A stretch of 64,000 nt of DNA, taken from assembly GCF_900116645.1 (NCBI RefSeq), contig NZ_FPBO01000019.1, positions 62,001 through 126,000 of the forward strand, in the 5' to 3' direction. Origin of the DNA: Pseudoduganella namucuonensis (GTDB lineage: Bacteria > Pseudomonadota > Gammaproteobacteria > Burkholderiales > Burkholderiaceae_D). Positions within the stretch are counted from its first letter, which is position 1, and each line of letters opens with the position of its first letter. Below the pieces are notes generated by a model. It did no database searches. It saw nothing but the letters and a program-made list of their open reading frames with translations, and was not told the origin of the DNA. Shown piece after piece: positions 51,656 through 60,212 of the stretch. Both the position numbers and the translations under genes were made by a program.

Positions 51656-52357
51656 TCAGAATTTGTAGCCGAGGGTTAAACCGAATATCTGCGGCTTGTC
51701 CCTCAAAGCGATGCCACGGGGGATGGCGCCAAAACCGGGCGTCTGCGTGACAACCGTCGCCGAGGTCTTCAGGCGGAACAGGCCGGTTTCCATGTTGACG
51801 CCCCATTGCTTGTCGATCGCGTACGAAACACCCAGCCTGCCATAAGGCGACCAGGAACTTTTCAATTCAATGGCGCTGGCGCTGCCTTGAAACAGGCTGG
51901 TATAGGTGCCGCTGACCTCCTGGTTGGTGAAGAAGGTGTAGACCACGCCCATGCCCAGGTAGGGCCGGAAGCCGTTGAAGCCGGCGAAGCTGTATTGCAC
52001 CAGCGCGGTCGGAAACCAGATGCGCGCCCTGGCGACGGTTCCCACGGGCGCGGCGGCACCCGCGCCAACGGCGGTCAGCGTCGGCGGAATCCCGCCCTGG
52101 AATTGCGCCACCCAGTTGGTGGACAGGCGCCGCTCATAGCTGATGGCCAGCAGGCCCTGGTCCTTGGCGTCTATTCCCAGGCCGGGCGGCGTCGTTCCCG
52201 GCGGCCCGGTCAGGTCTCCGGATTGCAGATTGAAGCGGATCTTGGCGTAGCCCACCCTGACGGTGTTTTCAAGATCGTCGGCATGCGCCGCGCCGCCCAA
52301 TGTCCAGGCGATCGGCAAGGCCGCGGCAATGGTGGTGATGATTTTTTTCGCTTGCAT
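51656..52357 (-). CDS. OmpW-family outer-membrane protein
   Basis: Outer-membrane barrel of 233 residues. After a signal peptide (IITTIAAALPIAWTLGGAAHA) the mature protein starts VRVGYAKIRFN, as in OmpW/AlkL, has the strand RPYLGMGVVYTFF and ends with the terminal aromatic residue of LTLGYKF. AAGGAGACAT precedes the ATG. AlkL-type members let hydrophobic compounds cross the outer membrane, which suits its place between an SDR and a GMC oxidoreductase and close to an acyl-CoA ligase. Confidence 0.93.
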   Translation of the reverse strand: MQAKKIITTIAAALPIAWTLGGAAHADDLENTVRVGYAKIRFNLQSGDLTGPPGTTPPGLGIDAKDQGLLAISYERRLSTNWVAQFQGGIPPTLTAVGAGAAAPVGTVARARIWFPTALVQYSFAGFNGFRPYLGMGVVYTFFTNQEVSGTYTSLFQGSASAIELKSSWSPYGRLGVSYAIDKQWGVNMETGLFRLKTSATVVTQTPGFGAIPRGIALRDKPQIFGLTLGYKF

Positions 52358-52399
52358 TTTTATGTCTCCTTGTGTGATTTTTTTTATCGTGTTGAATGC

Positions 52400-53248
52400 T
52401 TATCGCGCCAATTTGCCAACGATCCAGCGCGTCAGCGGGGCCGGCGCGATGCGTGTCCCGAGCGACAGCAATCCGGCCTGGAGGCCGACCGTCCAATGGG
52501 TCTTGTGGATCAGGCGCCGGGTCGTCGCGCAGCGCCACACGGTGGCGGCGACGTCGGCCGGCGTCAGCCGGATACCCAGTGATTTGGCGCTGGCGACGCC
52601 GGTGAAGCCGGCGGCCATCGCGGTGTTCACGAAGCTTGGCCAGATGGCGCTCACGCGGATGCCGACCTTGCTCCATTCGAGGTCCAGCCCTTCGGTGAAT
52701 CCGCGCACGGCGAACTTGGTGGCCGAATAGGTCACCAGTTCCGGCTGGCCGTAGATCGCCGTGGCCGACGCCATGTTGATCACGCGCGCGCCAGGCGTCA
52801 GCCGCAGGTAGGAATAGGCGCTGTGGCAACCGGCGACCACGCTCGCCACGTTCACATCCAGCATCGCATGGTGCCTGGCCAGCGCCACGGTTTCGAATGG
52901 CCCGGCCGTCAGCACGCCGGCGTTATTGAGCAGAACGTCGAGCCGCTGGCCGCCGTGCTGCCAGAAATGGGCCAGCGCCCGCTGCCACGCGTCCGGATAG
53001 CAGACGTCGAGCGCGCCGGAGGTGGCGTTGCCCTCGCCCAGCGTGGCGGCGATGTCGGCCACGCCTTCCGCGTTCAGGTCGTACAGGCCGACGAACCAGC
53101 CGCGCGCCGCGAACAGCTCGGCGCAGGCGCGGCCGATGCCGGACGCGGCGCCGGTGATGAAAATCGCCGGCCTCCGCCCCGGAGCGGGCGCCGCGCGCGG
53201 CGGCCGGCGGTCGTCCGACACCGGTGCGATGTGCGGTTTCATGTCCAT
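52400..53248 (-). CDS. Short-chain dehydrogenase/reductase
   Basis: SDR of 282 residues. The Rossmann motif is FITGAASGIGRA, NNAG is present in LLNNAGVLTAG, and the catalytic Ser-Tyr-Lys is in NMASATAIYGQPELVTYSATK. A Pro/Arg-rich extension of about 27 residues precedes the domain and a C-terminal extension (TPADVAATVWRCATTRR) follows, as in steroid/retinol-type SDRs. GAGG precedes the ATG at 53248. It starts 7 bp after the acyl-CoA ligase stop. Confidence 0.92.
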   Translation of the reverse strand: MDMKPHIAPVSDDRRPPRAAPAPGRRPAIFITGAASGIGRACAELFAARGWFVGLYDLNAEGVADIAATLGEGNATSGALDVCYPDAWQRALAHFWQHGGQRLDVLLNNAGVLTAGPFETVALARHHAMLDVNVASVVAGCHSAYSYLRLTPGARVINMASATAIYGQPELVTYSATKFAVRGFTEGLDLEWSKVGIRVSAIWPSFVNTAMAAGFTGVASAKSLGIRLTPADVAATVWRCATTRRLIHKTHWTVGLQAGLLSLGTRIAPAPLTRWIVGKLAR

Positions 53249-53255
53249 GGCCGCC

Positions 53256-54710
53256 TCATGCGCCGCGCGGCATGGCGCGCAGCTTCAGCTTGTCGATCTT
53301 GCCGACCGGGTTCTTGGGCAGACTGGCCATGACATGGATGGCCGCCGGCCGCTTGTAGCGCGTCAGCCGCGCGGCGCAATGCTCGTTCAACACCTCCGGC
53401 GTGGCGCCCCGCCCGGGGCGGAAAGCGACATAGGCGACGACGATCTCGCCCAGCGTCTCGTGGGGCGCGCCGATCACCGCCGCCTCCAGCACGCCGGGGA
53501 AGGCGGTCAGCGCATCCTCGATTTCCTTGGGATAGATGTTCTCGCCGCCGCGGATGATCATTTCCTTCAACCTCCCGACGATGGACAGGTAGCCGTCGGC
53601 ATCGACGCGTCCCAGGTCGCCCGTGCGCAGCCAGCCGTCGACGATGGTCTTGCTGGTCTCCTCCGGCTTGCCCAGATAGCCGCGCATGACGTTGGGCCCC
53701 CGCACCAGCACTTCGCCCGTCTCGCCCGCCGCCAGGAGGCGGCCGCCGGCGTCCGCGATCGCGATGCGCTGGCCGGCGAACGGCAAGCCGACGGTGCCGG
53801 CCTTGCGCACGCCATCGAGCGGATTGATGGTCGATGCGCAGGTGCCTTCCGACAAGCCATAGCCCTCGATCAGCGGGAAACCGTAGCGCGCTTCGAAGTT
53901 CGCCAGCAGCTCGGCCGGCGCGGGCGCCGCGCCGCAGATACCGTAGCGCAGGCTGGACGTGTCCGGCCTCACATGCCCGGGCAGGGCGTTGAGCAAGGCG
54001 TAGATGGTCGGCACGGCCGAGAAGTACGTTGGCCGCAGCCGCTCGACGTCCGGGAAGAAGGTCTCGATGTCGAAGCGGGCGCGGATGGTGACCCGGCCGC
54101 CGGCCGAAAGCGGCGTCAGGATGCTGGCGACGATGCCGTTGACATGGAAGAGCGGCAGCACCAGCAGGCAATGATCCTCCTTCGTGATCCGCAACGCCTG
54201 GCGCGACATGGCCGCCATCGCTTCGAGATTGGCGTGGTCCAGCATCACGCCCTTGGGCAGGCCGGTGGTGCCGCTGGTGTAGATCAGCAGCGCCAGCGCC
54301 GCCGCGTCATCGACCGGCTGGCCGGCATGAGGCGCCGCGCCGTGCAACGTGGCGGCGGGCAGCGAGGGCACGCCGGCCATCACCGCCGCGCCGTCGGTGT
54401 TGATCAGCAGTTTGGCGCCGGAATCGGCGATCTGGTGGGTCGCTTCCGTGGCCGTGAGGCCCGGGTTGATCGGCGTGACGGCCGCGCCAAGGCGCCAGGC
54501 GGCAAACATCGCCACCACGAATTCCACCTGGTTCGGCAGCATGACGGCCACCACGTCCCCCGGCCCCACGCCGTTTTCGGCGAAGACGCCGGCGGCCACC
54601 AGTACCTTGGAATGGAATTCACTATTGGACAAACCGCTGGCGGCGTCGGCGACGCAGGGGGCGTCCGGGGCCTGCGCGGCGCGCAGTTCTGGAAGTCTGG
54701 AAAATAACAT
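53256..54710 (-). CDS. AMP-dependent acyl-CoA synthetase (ligase)
   Basis: Adenylate-forming ligase of 484 residues. The phosphate-binding motif is IYTSGTTGLPKG, the A5 motif is GYGLSEGT, the A7-A8 region is WLRTGDLGRVDADGYLSIVGRLKEMIIRGGENIYP (given here in pieces: TGDLGRVDADG, GRLKEMIIRGG), and the catalytic Lys is in NPVGKIDK. It activates a carboxylic acid with CoA, probably fatty or aromatic. The ATG at 54710 lies inside a perfect ATAAC-N3-GTTAT site, so a repressor bound there could block this gene separately from the upstream genes. Confidence 0.94.
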   Translation of the reverse strand: MLFSRLPELRAAQAPDAPCVADAASGLSNSEFHSKVLVAAGVFAENGVGPGDVVAVMLPNQVEFVVAMFAAWRLGAAVTPINPGLTATEATHQIADSGAKLLINTDGAAVMAGVPSLPAATLHGAAPHAGQPVDDAAALALLIYTSGTTGLPKGVMLDHANLEAMAAMSRQALRITKEDHCLLVLPLFHVNGIVASILTPLSAGGRVTIRARFDIETFFPDVERLRPTYFSAVPTIYALLNALPGHVRPDTSSLRYGICGAAPAPAELLANFEARYGFPLIEGYGLSEGTCASTINPLDGVRKAGTVGLPFAGQRIAIADAGGRLLAAGETGEVLVRGPNVMRGYLGKPEETSKTIVDGWLRTGDLGRVDADGYLSIVGRLKEMIIRGGENIYPKEIEDALTAFPGVLEAAVIGAPHETLGEIVVAYVAFRPGRGATPEVLNEHCAARLTRYKRPAAIHVMASLPKNPVGKIDKLKLRAMPRGA

Positions 54711-54716
54711 TGTTAT
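54704..54716. promoter_or_regulatory. Putative TetR operator (ATAAC-N3-GTTAT), copy overlapping the acyl-CoA ligase start
   Basis: Perfect match to the palindrome found at 56653, 56674 and 57460. It includes the ATG of the ligase gene and part of the 13-bp gap after the hydrolase gene. Function as an internal operator is inferred. Confidence 0.5.
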
Positions 54717-54723
54717 TCCTTGG

Positions 54724-55641
54724 TTAAAATTGCGCGGGCGCGAGCAGGTGCCGGGTCAAAAAAGTGGTCTGATCCGACACCGCCCGTTCGAAGTGCTCGC
54801 CCAGATAGAAGTCGAAGTGGCCGCAGTCGTAAAGCTTGATCTCGCCGCGCGGGGCGCGCCCCGCCATGGCGATGGTGCGTTCCGGCGGCGTCACGGTGTC
54901 GGTCCGGCTCACGCAAAACAGGATAGGCGGCTGGACCTTGGCCGTGCGGCGTCCCGGGCGGTAGCTGACGATTTCCGGGATCACCCGGGCCGCGACACGG
55001 TTGACGAACGCCAGTCCCTTGGGCATCAGCGCCAGATATCCGGGCAAGGCGTCGTGGGCGTTCATCAACGCCGGCTGGCCAGGCAGGGCCGCGATCGGCA
55101 CCATCACCGGCGGCCTGCCGAACAGCCGCGCCACCAGGTCGCGCATGACCACCGGCGTGATTTTCAGCGAACCCCGCACCCCCAGCGCGGCGGCCGATTC
55201 GAGTCCATCGGTGAAGGGACACTGGCTGATGGCCGCCATCAGTTCCGGATGCCGGCTGGCCACCTGGATCGCATGGCCGCCGCCAAAGGAGCTGCCCCAG
55301 ATCGCCACCCGGCCGCCATCGACCTCCGGCAGGCCCTTGACGAAATCAAGCGCCGCGTCCCAGTCGGCCAGTTGGCGCCGCACCGACATCAACTGGCGTG
55401 GTGTGCCGCCACTGTCGCCGAAATAGCGATAGGTGAAGGCCAGCGTCGCGATGCCCGCCGCCGCGAAGCGTTCGCAATAGGCGTCCAGCCGCATTTCGCG
55501 CACGGCGCCCAGCCCGTGTCCGAGCACCACCACAGGTGGCCGTTCGACGCCGGCCGGCAGGTACAGCCAGGCGGAGCAAAAAGCTTCGCCGGAATCGAAT
55601 CGCACGTCGCGGCGGAGGAATTGATAGGAAGTCTGTGCCAT
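54724..55641 (-). CDS. Alpha/beta hydrolase (serine hydrolase)
   Basis: Hydrolase of 305 residues. The oxyanion region is VVVLGHGLGAVREM, the nucleophile elbow is IWGSSFGGGHAI (Ser in GSSFGG), the acid is probably Asp in SRTDTVTPPE and the base His is in YDCGHFDFY. This pattern is close to the DUF1100/acetyl-xylan-esterase-like group. No signal peptide is seen. It lies between an enoyl-CoA hydratase (5-bp gap) and an acyl-CoA ligase, so hydrolysis of an ester or C-C bond in a CoA-linked degradation route is plausible. Confidence 0.88.
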   Translation of the reverse strand: MAQTSYQFLRRDVRFDSGEAFCSAWLYLPAGVERPPVVVLGHGLGAVREMRLDAYCERFAAAGIATLAFTYRYFGDSGGTPRQLMSVRRQLADWDAALDFVKGLPEVDGGRVAIWGSSFGGGHAIQVASRHPELMAAISQCPFTDGLESAAALGVRGSLKITPVVMRDLVARLFGRPPVMVPIAALPGQPALMNAHDALPGYLALMPKGLAFVNRVAARVIPEIVSYRPGRRTAKVQPPILFCVSRTDTVTPPERTIAMAGRAPRGEIKLYDCGHFDFYLGEHFERAVSDQTTFLTRHLLAPAQF

Positions 55642-55646
55642 GGCGT

Positions 55647-56618
55647 CTATTCGATTGTGCGGTTGCCGGTGAAGGGGAAATGCCCATGTTTCAGGGCATG
55701 GCCGTAGACGGCCGGGGAGTACAAGGGCAAATCGCCGTCGCGCCCGGCGCGCTCCATGTATTCGATCATCAAGGCCTGCGCGCTCTCGCCCGACAAGGCC
55801 GACATGAATTCGGTGCGCTCCACATGCAGGCCGTCCTCCAGCGGCATCGATCCGCCCATGTAGACCGCGCGTTTGATGGCGCGGATGGCGTCGCGGGGGC
55901 GCGCGCCCAGGTATTGCGCCAGCGCCAGCGCGCGCCCCAACAGTTCGCCAGGCGCCACCACTTCGTCGACCAGGCCGATGTCGAGCGCCCTGGCGGGCGC
56001 CGCCGGCCGCCCTTCGAGCATCATCATCAGCGCGCGGTGGGCGCCGACCAGGCGCGTCAGCCGCTGCGTCCCGCCGCCGCCGGGAGGGATGCCGAGCAAG
56101 ACCTCGGGCTGTCCGATGAAGAAATCGCCGTCCGCCATCAAACGCACATCGCAGGCTTGCGCCAGTTCGCTGCCCAGCCCCAGCGCCGAGCCGTTCAGGG
56201 CCGCGATGAAAACCACGCCACAACGGTTCATGCGCAGGAAGGTGTCATGCAGCTTGTCGAGCTGCAAGGCGCCGCTCAGCGGCGTGAACGCCGCCATGGG
56301 CGCCACCAGCGGCATACGCCGGACGGTGGCCGCCGTGCGCGCCACGGCCCCCGTCATGCCGCGCGCCATGGCCGGTATCGTGGTGCCGCCCTCCTGCAGC
56401 CAGCGCACGTCGGCATGGCCGATGAAGCGTCCCGGGTGCGTCCCGGTGAGCACCACCGCCTTCACCGCGCGGTCGGACTCCACCTCGTCCACCAGCGCCG
56501 CCAGCCCCTCGGCCATCGCCAGTCCCATCACGCCTTGCGGGCCGCCGTCAAGGCGCACCATCAATACCGCGCCATGACGCTCCACCAGCAGCCCGCCGGA
56601 TCGGATCCGTGTGTTCAT
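55647..56618 (-). CDS. Enoyl-CoA hydratase/isomerase-family protein
   Basis: Crotonase-fold enzyme of 323 residues. The CoA and oxyanion segments are seen as VVLTGTHPGRFIGHADVRWL and ALNGSALGLGSELAQACDVRLM, and the second active-site region as FIGQPEVLLGIPPGGGGTQRL with Glu. The length is greater than the usual 260, owing to an inserted loop near residues 75-115. AAGGAGACAAG precedes the ATG. It is the first gene of the operon controlled by the adjacent TetR protein, with two operator-like sites 35-68 bp upstream. Confidence 0.92.
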   Translation of the reverse strand: MNTRIRSGGLLVERHGAVLMVRLDGGPQGVMGLAMAEGLAALVDEVESDRAVKAVVLTGTHPGRFIGHADVRWLQEGGTTIPAMARGMTGAVARTAATVRRMPLVAPMAAFTPLSGALQLDKLHDTFLRMNRCGVVFIAALNGSALGLGSELAQACDVRLMADGDFFIGQPEVLLGIPPGGGGTQRLTRLVGAHRALMMMLEGRPAAPARALDIGLVDEVVAPGELLGRALALAQYLGARPRDAIRAIKRAVYMGGSMPLEDGLHVERTEFMSALSGESAQALMIEYMERAGRDGDLPLYSPAVYGHALKHGHFPFTGNRTIE

Positions 56619-56652
56619 GTCTTGTCTCCTTTTAATCGATCACTGGTTCTAA

Positions 56653-56665
56653 ATAACATCGTTAT
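56653..56665. promoter_or_regulatory. Putative TetR operator (ATAAC-N3-GTTAT), upstream of enoyl-CoA hydratase, site A
   Basis: Perfect palindrome 35 bp upstream of the enoyl-CoA hydratase ATG. Its centre is 21 bp from that of site B, two helical turns, so two dimers could bind on one face. Confidence 0.75.
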
Positions 56666-56673
56666 GACTAACC

Positions 56674-56686
56674 ATAACACTGTTAT
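56674..56686. promoter_or_regulatory. Putative TetR operator (ATAAC-N3-GTTAT), upstream of enoyl-CoA hydratase, site B
   Basis: Perfect palindrome extended by one pair (CATAAC-N3-GTTATG). It lies between the tetR 3' end and the enoyl-CoA hydratase gene. Confidence 0.75.
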
Positions 56687-56732
56687 GTCGCGATTTCAAG
56701 GCCGCGCCGGCCCCGGCCAGTGCCGCCGTCGC

Positions 56733-57440
56733 TTATTTTTTTCGAGACTTGCCGTTTTTGTTGTTTTGCGCGCCGGCCCACAGGGCTTGCGCGCCCGCCG
56801 CGGAGGACTCGGCCTTGTCGCGTTTCGCGCCCATGCCGACCACCACGTTCACGCACATCGGCAGCAGGACGCCGGAGGAAGGAACAGCCACGTGCGCGAA
56901 GTGGCCCGCCAGATCGAGCATGATGAAGCCGTGCAGCGCGCTCCAGAACTGCAGTGCGATAAGGTCGGGCTCCCCCTTGCGCACGCATCTGGCGTCAACC
57001 AGCCGCGCGCAGCCCCGCAGCAGAAAGCCATATGCCGTTCGAAAGGACGCGGACTGTCCGCTCAAAAGCGGCTCCGTGGCGCCGCGCGACGGGCTGTAAC
57101 GGCCGTGGATCGACAGGCCGAACATCAAGTCATACAGATGGGGATTGTGGCGCGCGAACTCGTGGCATGCGAGCGCCATCGCGCACAGGTCGGCCATGGG
57201 ATCGTCCGTCGGCGGCAACCCGCCGAAGACGATGGCCTGCCTGTTGAAGCCCTCGTCGGCCACCGCCTGCAGCAGTTCGGGAACGCCGCCGAAATAGGTG
57301 TACACCCCCATGGTGGACATCTGCGCTTCGCTCGATACCGAGCGCGCCTTCACTTCGGACGGCCCGCTCTTCGCCAGCAAGCGGATGGTGGCCTCGACAA
57401 GGCGGGTGCGCGGGTCTTGAAGGGAAATGTCTGCGGTCAT
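56733..57440 (-). CDS. TetR-family regulator of the lipid-type operon
   Basis: Regulator of 235 residues. The N-terminal helix-turn-helix is typical (LVEATIRLLAKSGPSEVKAR, VSSEAQMSTMGVYTYFGGVPELLQAV). The helical ligand-binding domain resembles WHG/TetR_C groups. A Lys/Asn-rich tail (AQNNKNGKSRKK) ends the protein. It reads in the same direction as the following operon. One ATAAC-N3-GTTAT site is 20 bp before its own start and two are before the next gene, so it most likely represses itself and the operon until a CoA ester or hydrophobic ligand binds. Confidence 0.92.
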   Translation of the reverse strand: MTADISLQDPRTRLVEATIRLLAKSGPSEVKARSVSSEAQMSTMGVYTYFGGVPELLQAVADEGFNRQAIVFGGLPPTDDPMADLCAMALACHEFARHNPHLYDLMFGLSIHGRYSPSRGATEPLLSGQSASFRTAYGFLLRGCARLVDARCVRKGEPDLIALQFWSALHGFIMLDLAGHFAHVAVPSSGVLLPMCVNVVVGMGAKRDKAESSAAGAQALWAGAQNNKNGKSRKK

Positions 57441-57459
57441 CTGGATGGGAAGTGGTGCT

Positions 57460-57472
57460 ATAACAACGTTAT
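57460..57472. promoter_or_regulatory. Putative TetR operator (ATAAC-N3-GTTAT), upstream of tetR itself
   Basis: Perfect palindrome 20 bp before the tetR start, the expected place for autorepression. Third of four copies. Confidence 0.75.
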
Positions 57473-57506
57473 CATAGCACGCGCCTCCCCTCCCCGAACC
57501 CGCATT

Positions 57507-57965
57507 CTATTCCTGCCGCACCCACGTCTGCGTGCGCCCCAGCATGGGTACCCCGATGTAGCCACGCACGTCGAGCTTCTTGCCGCCGTCGGTCAGACGA
57601 ATCTTGCTGGCGTAGGTCTTGCCATTGTCCGGATCCAGTATCTGGCCGCCCGCGTAGGCGTCGCCGTCCTTTTTCAGGCCGCTCAATATCACCAGGCCGA
57701 TGATGGGCGCATCCTTGCCGGCGCCCTCGCATTTCTCGCACTTGGGGTTCTGGCTTTCGTTCGGCGCCGGGAAGACCTTTTCGATCCTGCCCTGGAGCGC
57801 GCCGTTCGACTCGGTGATACGGATCAGCGCGCGTGGCTTGCCGGTGGCGTCATCGATGTTTTTCCAAAGGCCGGCGGGAGAGGCGTCGTCGGCCCGGACC
57901 AGCGGTGACATGAGCGCCGTGGCCAGCGCAAGTCCGGTGACGAATGATTGTTTCAAGACATGCAT
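57507..57965 (-). CDS. DUF2147 exported protein
   Basis: Exported protein of 152 residues. A signal peptide (SFVTGLALATALMSPLVRA) is followed by SPAGLWKNIDDATGKPRALIRI, the DUF2147 onset, and by CEKCEGAGKDAPIIGLVIL and LDPDNGKTYASKIRL, also typical. DUF2147 folds as a small beta barrel; its role is unknown. GGAGATT precedes the ATG at 57965. It starts 46 bp after the quinone-oxidoreductase-like gene and may be the last gene of that operon. Confidence 0.9.
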   Translation of the reverse strand: MHVLKQSFVTGLALATALMSPLVRADDASPAGLWKNIDDATGKPRALIRITESNGALQGRIEKVFPAPNESQNPKCEKCEGAGKDAPIIGLVILSGLKKDGDAYAGGQILDPDNGKTYASKIRLTDGGKKLDVRGYIGVPMLGRTQTWVRQE

Positions 57966-58010
57966 GACAAGAATCTCCAATGATTTGAATATCGATGACG
58001 CATCCCGCGG

Positions 58011-59018
58011 TCACGCGCCCACCAGTTGCACAACGACCTTGCCCTTGGCCCTGCCCTGTTCAAGGTAGGCCAGTCCTTCCTTCGCCTGGCTGAACGGGAC
58101 CACCTTGTCGATCACCGGACGGATACGCGATGTCTCGAGCAGTTCGCCGATCTTTGCCAGCTGGCCACCATCCGGCCGCACGAACAGGAAGGAATACGTG
58201 GCGTGGCGCGCCTTGGCGAGACGGATGATCTTGCGGCTCAACAAGCCGAGCACGAACCGCATGAGGAAGTTCATGCCGCGCGCCCGCGCGAAGGCGGCAT
58301 CCGGCGGCCCGATGAGCGAGACGATGGTGCTCTCGGGTTTCACGATCGCCAGCGCCTTCTCGAGCTCATTCCCCCTGAGCGTGCCCAGCACCGCGTCGTA
58401 ACCCCGCAGCACCTTCTCGAATTCCTGCTTCTTGTAGTCCACCACCTCGTCGGCGCCAAGGCCGCGCACCAGATCCACGTTGCCGGTGCTGGTGGTGGTC
58501 CCGACCTTCGCCCCGAGGTGTTTCGCCAGCTGGATCGCGAAACTTCCTATGCCGCCGGCGCCCGCCGGAACAAACACCTTCTGCCCCGGCTTGATCCGGG
58601 CGCGTTCATGGAAGGCCTGCCATGAGGTGAGGCCAACCATCGGAATCGAGGCCGCTTGCACAAAGTCCAGATTGGCCGGTTTCAGCGCGGCGGCATGCTC
58701 GGGCACGGCGGCGAACTCGGCGAGGGAACCGCCGCCCAGGTCGAAGATGCTGGCGAACACGGCGTCGCCAACCTTGAAGCGCCTGACGCGCGTACCGACT
58801 TCCACCACCACGCCGGCCAGATCGCTGCCCATCGTGGCTGGCAGCTGAAACTTGAGGATGGGTTTGAAGTCCCCCTTCGGTATCATGTAGTCGATCGGAT
58901 TGAGGCCCACGGCATGAACCTGGACCAGTATTTCATCCGGTTTGATGACGGGCCGCGCGACGTCGGCGAATTCGATCTGGCCGGACCCGCCATAGCGTTT
59001 CAAGACTAGTGCTTTCAT
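58011..59018 (-). CDS. NADP-dependent medium-chain oxidoreductase (quinone-oxidoreductase-like)
   Basis: MDR-family enzyme of 335 residues without catalytic zinc ligands. The GroES-like start is MKALVLKRYGGSGQIEF, followed by VHAVGLNPIDYMIPKGDFK, GSDLAGVVVEVG, and the NADP-binding PAGAGGIGSFAIQLAKHLGA. The C-terminus has the VVLQ-type GKVVVQLV end. AAGGTAAC precedes the ATG at 59018. Such enzymes reduce quinones or activated double bonds with NADPH. It follows the OYE-type reductase, suggesting a set of reductive detoxification enzymes. Confidence 0.93.
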   Translation of the reverse strand: MKALVLKRYGGSGQIEFADVARPVIKPDEILVQVHAVGLNPIDYMIPKGDFKPILKFQLPATMGSDLAGVVVEVGTRVRRFKVGDAVFASIFDLGGGSLAEFAAVPEHAAALKPANLDFVQAASIPMVGLTSWQAFHERARIKPGQKVFVPAGAGGIGSFAIQLAKHLGAKVGTTTSTGNVDLVRGLGADEVVDYKKQEFEKVLRGYDAVLGTLRGNELEKALAIVKPESTIVSLIGPPDAAFARARGMNFLMRFVLGLLSRKIIRLAKARHATYSFLFVRPDGGQLAKIGELLETSRIRPVIDKVVPFSQAKEGLAYLEQGRAKGKVVVQLVGA

Positions 59019-59098
59019 GTTGTTACCTTCTTTGTTTTTGTTGAGTACATGTCCGCCCCCACCCACGACATGGCGGCGTTTCCGGCACACAGCGCCGA

Positions 59099-60175
59099 CT
59101 AGCCCGCCAGCGCCGGATAGTCCGTATAGCCCTGCGCCCCGGGCGTATAGAAGGTGGCGGGGTCGGGCGCGTTCAGTGGCGCGTCCAGGCGCATGCGGTC
59201 GACCAGGTCGGGGTTGGCCAGGAAGGCCCGGCCCATCGCAATCATATCGGCGCGGCCCTCGGCCAGCGCCTGCTGCGCGCCATGCTTGTCGAAGCCGCCG
59301 GCAAGGATGAAGGGGCCATCGAACGCGGCGCGCAGGTCGGCCTTCAGCGCGGCTGGCACGGGCGGGGCGCCCATCGCCGAATGATCCAGCACGTGGACGT
59401 ACATCAGGCCGAGCGCGGAAAGCTCCTTCACCAGCGCGACATACTGCTCGTCCACGCCGGCGAACGGGCCGGTGGCGTTGAACACGCCGTACGGCGACAA
59501 ACGAATGCCAACCCGCCCGGCGCCGATTTCCCTGGCGGTGGCGCGGGCGACCTCGAGCACGAGCCGATTGCGCCCTTCGGGCGTGCCGCCGTAGCCGTCG
59601 GTCCGGCGGTTGACATTGGCGTTCAGGAACTGTTCCAGCAGATAGCCGTTGGCGGCGTGTAGTTCGATGCCGTCGAAGCCGGCCGCGATGGCCAGGCGCG
59701 CGGCGTTCGCGAATTCACGCGTCACCGCCGCGATGTCGGCCTCGGTCATCTCGCGCGGCGGCGTGTGCGGCTGGCTACCCTGGCCATCGGTCCACATCTC
59801 GCCCGGGCAGGCGCCGGACGATGGGCCCAGCACCTCGGCCCCGGCCGGCAGGTTCGCCTGGTGGCTCACGCGCCCGGTATGCATCAGCTGCACGACGATC
59901 TTGCCGCCCTGGGCGTGGACCGCGTCCGTCACCAGTCTCCAGCCTTGCGCGTGGGCGTCGTTGAACAAGCCCGGGATGCGCGCGTAGCCCAAGCCGTTCG
60001 GCGACGGCGAGGTGCCCTCGGTGATGATGAGGCCCGCGCTTGCGCGCTGGGCGTAGTAGGTCGCCATCAGGCTGTTCGGCGTGTTGTTGTCGACGGCGCG
60101 GCTGCGCGTGAGCGGCGACATCACGGCGCGGTTTTTAAGATCGGTGGCGCGCAGGGAGAAGGTTTCGAATAGCAT
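59099..60175 (-). CDS. Old-yellow-enzyme family ene-reductase (NemA-like)
   Basis: FMN-dependent alkene reductase of 358 residues. The N-terminal NRAVMSPLTRSRA binds FMN, VQLMHTGRVSH lies in the substrate site, the proton-donor region is IELHAANGYLLEQFLN followed by NRRTDGYGG, and the C-terminus has the LAGGFDKHGAQQAL phosphate loop. This matches N-ethylmaleimide/xenobiotic reductases. AAAGGATACC precedes the ATG. It is the third gene of the tetR-SDR-SDR operon direction, with an MDR oxidoreductase next. It should reduce electrophilic alkenes, nitro compounds or quinones in the cytoplasm. Confidence 0.95.
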   Translation of the reverse strand: MLFETFSLRATDLKNRAVMSPLTRSRAVDNNTPNSLMATYYAQRASAGLIITEGTSPSPNGLGYARIPGLFNDAHAQGWRLVTDAVHAQGGKIVVQLMHTGRVSHQANLPAGAEVLGPSSGACPGEMWTDGQGSQPHTPPREMTEADIAAVTREFANAARLAIAAGFDGIELHAANGYLLEQFLNANVNRRTDGYGGTPEGRNRLVLEVARATAREIGAGRVGIRLSPYGVFNATGPFAGVDEQYVALVKELSALGLMYVHVLDHSAMGAPPVPAALKADLRAAFDGPFILAGGFDKHGAQQALAEGRADMIAMGRAFLANPDLVDRMRLDAPLNAPDPATFYTPGAQGYTDYPALAG

Positions 60176-60212
60176 GTCGGGTATCCTTTGAGTGTATTTC
60201 CGCGGATGAAAA

